Shown: piece by piece, positions 58,730 through 64,000 of the stretch
Position numbering within the stretch: the stretch's first letter is position 1
Layout of the letters: every line of letters begins with the position of its first letter
Assembly: GCF_003248515.1 (NCBI RefSeq)
Contig: NZ_QFOB01000003.1
Coordinates: forward strand, 248,001-312,000
Length of the DNA stretch: 64,000 nucleotides
Reading direction: 5' to 3'
Source: Sphingomonas sp.
GTDB taxonomy: Bacteria; Pseudomonadota; Alphaproteobacteria; Sphingomonadales; Sphingomonadaceae
Notes under the pieces: generated by a model
The model's input: the letters and a program-made list of their open reading frames with translations, nothing else
The model's database searches: none
What the model was told of the DNA's origin: nothing
Translations under genes and position numbers: made by a program

Positions 58730-60826
58730 ATGCGCTTGATCCTCCGCCCCTACCTCCTTCTCGCCGCAGCGCTCGCCGGCCCCGCCGCCGCGCAGATCAA
58801 TCCCGCCCCGCCCGCCGGCCTCGCCCCGCCATCCCCGGCCACGCGGGCGGGCGATATCGTCGTCAACATGCACGATATCGAGATCGCCGCCGTCGCCGAG
58901 CAGATTTCCCGCCTCACCGGCCGCACCCTGATCCTGGATCCGCAGGTGCGCGGCACGGTGAACGTCACCTCCGCCACGCCGCTCAGCGCGGATGGCGTGT
59001 GGGATCTGTTCCAGTCCGTCTTGCGCGTCCACGGTTTCGCGGCGGTGCGCACGGGCCGCGCGTGGCGGATCGTGCCGCAGGCGGAGGCGGTGCGCGAGGC
59101 GCCCGGCTCCTCCGGTGGCCAGCAGGTGACGAGCCGCCTCGTCCGTCTCCACAATGTTTCGCCGGAGGCTGCCGCGCGCGTCTTCCGCCCGCTTGTCGCG
59201 CAGTTTGGCAGCATCGAGCCGATGACGAATCCCAACGGGATCGTCGTCACCGATTATGCGGACAATATCGCGCGCATCGAGCGGCTCGCCGCCGCGCTCG
59301 ACGGTGGACGCGGGCCGGCCTTCGAGGCGATCCCGCTGCAACTGGCGAGCGCCAAGGATGTGGGTGCCGCGCTCAAGACGCTGTGGGGCGAAGGCGATGC
59401 AGCGCCGCGCGTGGCGATCGACGAACGCAGCAACATCCTGCTCGTGCGCGGCGATGCGCGCACCGTGGCGGAGGCGCGGCGCATGGCCGAACGGATGGAC
59501 CGCCCCGGCGGCGCGACGCCCACCACGCGCGTCTTCCGCCTGCGCAACGCGGATGCCGAATCGGTGACGACCGTCCTCTCCGGCCTGCTGGGCGGCCAGA
59601 CGCAGTCCGCCAACCCCGTGGCGCAGACGCTCTCCGCCACGCGGGCCGCCGGCAGCCTTGGGACGGGCACGAGCGGCACCGGCTCCACCGGCACCAGCAG
59701 CACCGGCACGGCCAGTTCGGCGCTCGCCAGCGCCGCCAGCGCGCTCGCCTCCCAATCCTCGGGATCGCTCGGTTCGATGGCGCAGAGCCTCGGCAGCACC
59801 GGCGCCGCCAAGTCCACCGGCTTTTCGACGCCTGACCTCGCCGTCCAGTCCGCCCCCGAGCTCAACGCGATCGTGGTGCGCGGCACGCCGGCGGCACTGG
59901 CGCAGATCCAGCCGCTGATCGATCAGCTCGACATTCGCCGGCCGCAGGTGATGATCGAGGCGGCGATCGTGGAGGTGACGGCCGATATCGCGGAGGCGCT
60001 GGGCATCCAGTTCGGGCTGGGCAACGGCCTGCCCGGCGTGGATGGCGCCGTCAGCTCCTTCTCCAATATCGGCACGCCGCTCAGCACGATCCTGTCCACG
60101 CTGAACGTTCCTGTGGGCACCTTCGCCTCCACCTCGGGCTTCTCGGGCGCCATTTCCGCCGGGGACAATTTCCAGCTGCTCGTCCAGGCGCTCGGCAGTT
60201 CCACCAAGGCCAATCTGCTCTCCACGCCCAGCGTGACGACGCTCGACAATCAGCCGGCCGAGATCGTCGTCGGCCAGAACGTGCCCTTCCGCACGGGCAG
60301 CTACACTTCCGAGACGGGCGGCACGATCACACCCTTCACCACGATCGAGCGCAAGGATGTTGGTCTCACCCTGCGCATCGTGCCGCGCGTGCATGAAGGC
60401 GATGTCGTGCGCCTCGACGTGAGCCAGGAGGTTTCCTCGCTCGTCGGCGCGGTTACGGGGGCGGCCGATCTCGTCACCAACCGCCGCGCGATCCAGACGA
60501 CCGTGCTCGCCGATGACGGACAGACGATCGTGCTGGGCGGCCTCATCACGGACGATCGCACCAACACGAAGAGCCAGGTTCCCGTGCTGGGCGACATCCC
60601 GGTCGTCGGCAATCTCTTCAAGAGCCGCCAGTTGCAGCAGACGCGGCGCACGCTGTTCGTCTTTCTGCGCCCCTCCATCCTGCGCAACGCCACGCAGGTG
60701 GCGAGCGCATCGGCCGCGAAATATGCGCGGGTGCGCAGCGCCGAAGCCGCGCTGGACGATCGATCGAGCCTGCTGCTCGATCCGCCCAAGGCGCGGCTGA
60801 CGGTGGAGCTTTCGGGAATCTACTGA
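58730..60826 (+). CDS. gspD: Type II secretion secretin GspD
   Basis: The product is 698 residues. A signal peptide (LRPYLLLAAALAGPAAAQ) is followed by N0-N3 domains ('VNMHDIEIAAVAEQISRLTGRTLILD', 'TRVFRLRNADAESVTTVLSGLLGG'), with a Gly/Ser/Thr-rich loop of about 60 residues in N3 (about 305-365). The secretin domain has 'PQVMIEAAIVEVTADIAEALGIQ', 'VPFRTGSYTSETGG' and 'VPVLGDIPVVGNLFK'. It forms the outer membrane channel. The ATG at 58730 gives the signal peptide; earlier starts do not. Confidence 0.96.
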   Translation: MRLILRPYLLLAAALAGPAAAQINPAPPAGLAPPSPATRAGDIVVNMHDIEIAAVAEQISRLTGRTLILDPQVRGTVNVTSATPLSADGVWDLFQSVLRVHGFAAVRTGRAWRIVPQAEAVREAPGSSGGQQVTSRLVRLHNVSPEAAARVFRPLVAQFGSIEPMTNPNGIVVTDYADNIARIERLAAALDGGRGPAFEAIPLQLASAKDVGAALKTLWGEGDAAPRVAIDERSNILLVRGDARTVAEARRMAERMDRPGGATPTTRVFRLRNADAESVTTVLSGLLGGQTQSANPVAQTLSATRAAGSLGTGTSGTGSTGTSSTGTASSALASAASALASQSSGSLGSMAQSLGSTGAAKSTGFSTPDLAVQSAPELNAIVVRGTPAALAQIQPLIDQLDIRRPQVMIEAAIVEVTADIAEALGIQFGLGNGLPGVDGAVSSFSNIGTPLSTILSTLNVPVGTFASTSGFSGAISAGDNFQLLVQALGSSTKANLLSTPSVTTLDNQPAEIVVGQNVPFRTGSYTSETGGTITPFTTIERKDVGLTLRIVPRVHEGDVVRLDVSQEVSSLVGAVTGAADLVTNRRAIQTTVLADDGQTIVLGGLITDDRTNTKSQVPVLGDIPVVGNLFKSRQLQQTRRTLFVFLRPSILRNATQVASASAAKYARVRSAEAALDDRSSLLLDPPKARLTVELSGIY

Positions 60827-61251
60827 GGCGGTTCGGGCGCGTCGCGCGGGGGCAGGACGGCCACGCGCTGCTCGCCGCCGCGCCGGAAGGTGGCGCGATC
60901 GGCCGAAACATCGCCGAGCGTCCATCCGTCAACCACCCCGCCCTTGCCGATCGTGCGCACGGCGCCGTCGCCACCGCGCACCATGACGAGCGGATCGGAC
61001 AGTCGCCCGACGATGCCCAGCAGTTGCGGCAGCCCGCCCGCCCCCGCCGCGGGAATGGCATCGATCCGGGGATCCGCGAACAGGGGCTCGGCCGTGTCCG
61101 AAGCCGGCCCGGTGGCGATGGGCCGAATCACGATCGCGGGCGGCTGCGGTCCTCCGGCTGCGCGGGGACGGTGGCCGAGCACGGCCACGACCGACACGCA
61201 CGCCGCCACGCACACCGCCCCGCGCACCAGCAGATGCAGGCGCGCCTTCAT
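60820..61251 (-). CDS. GspC-HR/PilP-like periplasmic protein (mini-platform gene 3)
   Basis: The product is 143 residues. An N-terminal membrane anchor or signal (about 8-28), a Pro/Ala linker, then a beta domain 'LPQLLGIVGRLSDPLVMVRGGDGAVRTIGKGGVVDGWTLGDVSADRATF' (read in parts) that fits the homology region of GspC and PilP: L-x-G-I, a hydrophobic strand, a 'G.v.dGw.l..v..d...f..gG' ending. It lacks a PDZ domain. It overlaps the end of gspD by 7 bases and the next cassette gene by four. Not a known symbol; the relation is inferred by pattern. Confidence 0.6.
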   Translation of the reverse strand: MKARLHLLVRGAVCVAACVSVVAVLGHRPRAAGGPQPPAIVIRPIATGPASDTAEPLFADPRIDAIPAAGAGGLPQLLGIVGRLSDPLVMVRGGDGAVRTIGKGGVVDGWTLGDVSADRATFRRGGEQRVAVLPPRDAPEPPQ

Positions 61252-61703
61252 CCCCTGGCCGCCAGCGGCGCCACGGCGCGCGCATCCAGCCGAAGCAGCC
61301 CACCCGCCGCCGGACGGATCGACCAGCGGATCATGCGTATCAGCGGCCGTTCCCCCTCGATCGCGCGGGCCAGCGTCCGGAGCGCGCCCTCCTCTCCCCG
61401 CGCGTCGAGATCCACCGCCGCGACGCCCGGAACGGTCGCGGCATCAAGCGGCCGCACGGAGAACCGTACGCCGGCTGCCGAGCCGCGATCGGCGATCAGC
61501 GCGGCCAGCGTCGCGGCCGCCATCTTCGGATCGGGCACGGCAAGGCCGCTGCCCCGTTCCAGCCGGAAGGGGGCGGCGCGCGCCTGCGCGGCCGCCTGCG
61601 CCTGATCGCGCAGCGCATCGTCGCGCAGAGAAACCGCGCGGGCCGCGATCAGCCCGAGCCCGACGACGAGCGCCACAGCACCGATGAAGCGAATCGCGCT
61701 CAC
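61248..61703 (-). CDS. GspM/PilO-like inner membrane protein (mini-platform gene 2)
   Basis: The product is 151 residues. One N-terminal membrane helix (about 5-24, 'FIGAVALVVGLGLIAARAVSL'), a short coiled stretch, then a ferredoxin-like domain with 'LAALIADRGSAAGVRFSVRP' and 'ALRTLARAIEGERPLIRMIRWSIRP', the same pattern as in the GspM of this window. It overlaps its neighbours by four bases each. The relation to GspM/PilO is inferred from topology and pattern. Confidence 0.6.
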   Translation of the reverse strand: MSAIRFIGAVALVVGLGLIAARAVSLRDDALRDQAQAAAQARAAPFRLERGSGLAVPDPKMAAATLAALIADRGSAAGVRFSVRPLDAATVPGVAAVDLDARGEEGALRTLARAIEGERPLIRMIRWSIRPAAGGLLRLDARAVAPLAARG

Positions 61704-62233
61704 CCCATCTCGCCCGTCAGCCGCACGCGGATGGTGCCGTCGTCACGCGCCTCCTGCCCGCGCTCGTGCAGCCGGCCGAGCAGGGAATCGGACGAGAGCG
61801 CGGCACGCAGCGCATCGGGATCCGTCGTGTCGATGGAGAGGCTGATCGTGCCATCCTCCCCGCGGCTTGCCTCGGCCAGGCGTATGCCGGGCGGCACATG
61901 CGCCCGTACCGCCGCCAGCACCGCATCCAGCGGGGGCAGCGACATGGCCTGCGCCACGGCCACAGCCCGCTCGCGATCATAGCTCCCTGCCTCCGCCCTC
62001 GATGCCCATGCGGCGCCGGCCGATCGCACCGCACCACGCTCCACAAGCGCGCCGGCGATAATAGCGATCATCGCGACGGCACAGGCGAGCAGGCACCACG
62101 AAATCGTCATGCCTGTCGCTCGCCGCGCGAAGTCCCCGCCACCGGCAGGCCACAAACGCGCGCCCAGCCGATCGATCAGGCTTGTGGCAAAACCTGCCCG
62201 TTGACCGTTGCCGCAAAGATTCGGTTCGTCCAT
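61700..62233 (-). CDS. PilN/GspL-periplasmic-domain-like protein (mini-platform gene 1)
   Basis: The product is 177 residues. About 40 cytoplasmic residues, one membrane helix (about 43-65, 'ISWCLLACAVAMIAIIAGALV'), then a periplasmic ferredoxin-like domain 'LPPLDAVLAAVRAHVPPGIRLAEASRGEDGTISLSIDTT' (in parts). This matches the periplasmic part of GspL/PilN but there is no actin-like domain. It is the first gene of the three-gene cassette. The function is unknown. Confidence 0.6.
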   Translation of the reverse strand: MDEPNLCGNGQRAGFATSLIDRLGARLWPAGGGDFARRATGMTISWCLLACAVAMIAIIAGALVERGAVRSAGAAWASRAEAGSYDRERAVAVAQAMSLPPLDAVLAAVRAHVPPGIRLAEASRGEDGTISLSIDTTDPDALRAALSSDSLLGRLHERGQEARDDGTIRVRLTGEMG

Positions 62234-62428
62234 GGCGTCGGGGGATACAATTGTTTAATAGCTTTTCACGCAGATGTTCGAAGAGAATGCCATATCACGG
62301 GTAGGGTGCCGGTCTGCTATGGAGTTGGCGGATCGGGTGGGGCGATTGACGATGTGGGGCTGCGAAACGGTGCAGACGATCGACCGGGTTCACCGGGAGC
62401 CTTCCGCATGCCGGGGAGCTGTTCTCGA

Positions 62429-63832
62429 GTGAGCGATATGAAGCTGGAGACACCAGCGGAACGTATCAGCAAGCGCGGCCGGGCGCCGCGCAGTGCGCCT
62501 TCCGAGCTGCAGTCGCTGCGCGTGCGCCTGTGCCTGATGGTGCTGCTCGTCGATTGCGTGGCAATCCTGGTGGGCTGCATGGCGGGCAATGTGCTGCGCT
62601 TCGGCAATCTCTGGGCCGATCCGGGCCTCAATCTCTTCGCCGCCGTCCTGCCGCTCTATGTGGGCATCGCGATCAACAGCGACGCCTTCGGATCGGATAC
62701 GCTTTCCGACGTCCACAGCGGATTGTCGCGCGCGATCCTCGCTTATGTGTTCGCGGTCTTCGCGGTCCTGTTCATCGCCTTCTACATGAAGGCGGGAACC
62801 GATCTTTCGCGCATGGCCTCGGGCGTGGCGCTCGTCTCCACCTTCGCCGCGCTTGCGGCGGGGCGTTTCCTGTGCGCCGCCTATATCAAGCGGCGCACCG
62901 GCATGCGCCTGTTCTATGATCTGATGATCCGCGATGGCGTGGATCTGGCGGCGCCGCCGAACATGATCGTGGTGGATTGCCACACGCACGATCTCCACCC
63001 CGATCTGCACGATCCGCACATGCTGGATCGGCTGGCGGCGCAGCTTCGCGGGGTGGATCGCGTCGTGATCGCCTGCCCGCCGGAGCGCCGGCTGGTCTGG
63101 TCGCTGCTGCTCAAGGGATCAAGCGTCAACGGCCACATCCTTTCGCAGGATCTGGATCCCGTCGCGCCGATCGGGATCGGCAGCCTTTCCGGCCATTTCA
63201 CGCTGGCGGTCGCCTGCGCGCCGCTGGATCTCAGCCGCCGCTGCGCCAAGCGCACGCTCGATCTGCTCATCACCATCCCGGCATTGATCTTCCTGTCGCC
63301 CATGCTGCTGGCGGTCGCGCTCGCCGTGAAGCTGGATAGCCGGGGGCCGGTGCTGTTCCGCCAGCCGCGCGTGGGCCGGGGCAACCGTATCTTCCTGATG
63401 TATAAGTTCCGGAGCATGCGCCACGATCTGGCCGACCGCGCCGGCAATCGCTCCGCCTCGCGCGATGACGATCGCATCACCAAGATCGGCCGGCTGATCC
63501 GCGCCACCAGCATCGACGAACTGCCCCAGCTCTTCAACGTGCTGCGCGGCGAGATGAGCCTGGTCGGCCCGCGCCCGCACGCGCTGGGCAGCCTGGCCGG
63601 CAACGAACTTTTCTGGGAAGTGGACGAGCGTTACTGGCATCGCCACGCGCTGAAACCGGGCCTTACCGGTCTGGCCCAGATACGCGGCTATCGCGGCGCC
63701 ACGCCCGATCGTCAGGATCTCGCCAACCGGCTGAACGCCGATCTGGAATATCTTGCCGGCTGGACGATCTGGCGGGACATTTCGATCCTCGCCGGCACGC
63801 TGCGGGTTCTCGTCCACCCAAACGCTTATTGA
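62429..63832 (+). CDS. Polyprenyl-phosphate sugar-1-phosphate transferase (exopolysaccharide initiation)
   Basis: The product is 467 residues from GTG 62429. A GGGGAG ribosome-binding site 10 bases upstream favours this over the ATG at 62438. Four N-terminal membrane helices (about 32-150), a CoA-binding-like middle domain without obvious ligand motifs, a fifth helix and a C-terminal Bac_transf domain ('KRTLDLLITIPALIFLSPM', 'FRQPRVGRGNRIFLMYKFRSM', 'TSIDELPQLFNVLRGEMSLVGPRPH', 'KPGLTGLAQIRGYRG') follow. It loads the first sugar of a polysaccharide on undecaprenyl phosphate. Confidence 0.9.
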   Translation: MSDMKLETPAERISKRGRAPRSAPSELQSLRVRLCLMVLLVDCVAILVGCMAGNVLRFGNLWADPGLNLFAAVLPLYVGIAINSDAFGSDTLSDVHSGLSRAILAYVFAVFAVLFIAFYMKAGTDLSRMASGVALVSTFAALAAGRFLCAAYIKRRTGMRLFYDLMIRDGVDLAAPPNMIVVDCHTHDLHPDLHDPHMLDRLAAQLRGVDRVVIACPPERRLVWSLLLKGSSVNGHILSQDLDPVAPIGIGSLSGHFTLAVACAPLDLSRRCAKRTLDLLITIPALIFLSPMLLAVALAVKLDSRGPVLFRQPRVGRGNRIFLMYKFRSMRHDLADRAGNRSASRDDDRITKIGRLIRATSIDELPQLFNVLRGEMSLVGPRPHALGSLAGNELFWEVDERYWHRHALKPGLTGLAQIRGYRGATPDRQDLANRLNADLEYLAGWTIWRDISILAGTLRVLVHPNAY

Positions 63833-63870
63833 GGCACCCTGCCGGCATCATGGCCATGGCCGCGGCCGGC

Positions 63871-64000
63871 TCAGGATTTCCGCGCCGCCGCCACCGCCTT
63901 GGCCAGCGCATCATAACCCACGGCGCCGCTGAAGAATTCGTCGCCGATCACGAAGGCGGGCGTACCGGTGACACCCAGCCGGCTGGCGAGCGCCATATTG
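63871..64000 (-). CDS. DsbA-family thioredoxin-fold protein (C-terminal end only)
   Basis: Only the last 43 codons are in the window; the gene continues past the right edge. They read 'ALASRLGVTGTPAFVIGDEFF' then 'GYDALAKAVAAARKS', the cis-Pro 'TGTPAFVIGD' loop and final helix of DsbA/Com1-type disulfide oxidoreductases. The active-site CxxC is outside the window. It is convergent with the sugar transferase. Confidence 0.8.
   Translation of the reverse strand, partial: NMALASRLGVTGTPAFVIGDEFFSGAVGYDALAKAVAAARKS

Noticed and set aside
58700..60925. A 741-codon open frame on the minus strand opposite gspD
   Set aside because: It is the GC-driven shadow of the secretin gene, with an Arg/Ala-rich low-complexity product.
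1..64000. CRISPR arrays, insertion sequences, rRNA, riboswitches
   Set aside because: I looked for regularly spaced repeats, transposase motifs, rRNA signatures and known riboswitch cores and saw none. A profile search could still find a divergent element.

Overview
The window is a GC-rich stretch of a bacterial chromosome that looks like a member of the Sphingomonadales (Alphaproteobacteria, Sphingomonas-like). The grounds are two large TonB-dependent receptors, a ferulate catabolic operon with an NDP-forming acyl-CoA synthetase, the gene order accA-xerD-hypothetical-aroK-aroB, a DUF1501/DUF1800 pair, an alphaproteobacterial-type Fe-S scaffold and dense ATGA/TGATG overlaps. No rRNA, CRISPR array, insertion sequence or prophage was seen. 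One tRNA gene, tRNA-Arg(CCT), is present.

Layout. (1) 1-6889: a left-pointing catabolic-looking cluster (isochorismatase-type cysteine hydrolase, alpha/beta hydrolase, XapX membrane protein, exported amidohydrolase, exported VOC protein, DoxX, alginate-export-type porin). It faces a divergent LysR gene, and a 36-bp dyad lies in the gap. (2) 6952-8261: an HWE-type sensor kinase with a small coupled partner. (3) 8427-11772: an Lrp regulator divergent from dadX-dadA-ridA, a D/L-alanine catabolic unit. (4) 11861-17406: a ferulate degradation operon, marR-vdh-DUF3237-ferB-ferA, with a palindrome that is probably the MarR operator upstream of vdh. (5) 17529-26836: two divergent TonB-dependent receptors separated by about 700 AT-rich bases. 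The right-hand receptor leads a unit with an adenine-deaminase-like lipoprotein, a HupE/UreJ-type membrane protein and a LysR regulator. (6) 27007-37377: tRNA and housekeeping genes (DUF1178, nitrilase, grxC, comF, methyltransferase, mutT, two Flp pilins, accA, xerD, aroK, aroB). (7) 37381-41130: a small cell-surface glycan-type island (methyltransferase, GT2, polytopic GT-C-like protein). (8) 41261-45201: a tightly overlapping operon cvpA, Fe-S scaffold, CPA2 antiporter, DUF423, GNAT-like. (9) 45316-48407: the DUF1800/DUF1501 pair. (10) 48656-60826: a nearly complete type II secretion system (gspC, D, E, F, G, H, I, J, K, L, M, N) on both strands, with an LppC-like periplasmic binding protein embedded and no prepilin peptidase in view. 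(11) 60820-62233: three overlapping small genes that look like a stripped-down second L/M/C (PilN/PilO/PilP-like) inner-membrane set. (12) 62429-63832: a polyprenyl-phosphate sugar transferase, followed by the end of a DsbA-family gene.

The best candidates for undescribed biology are the receptor / lipoprotein deaminase / HupE unit (20299-26836), the three-gene mini assembly-platform cassette next to the secretion system (60820-62233), and the LysR-dyad hydrolase cluster (1-6889). Functional names rest on recognised motifs and family resemblance read by eye. No database search was made.
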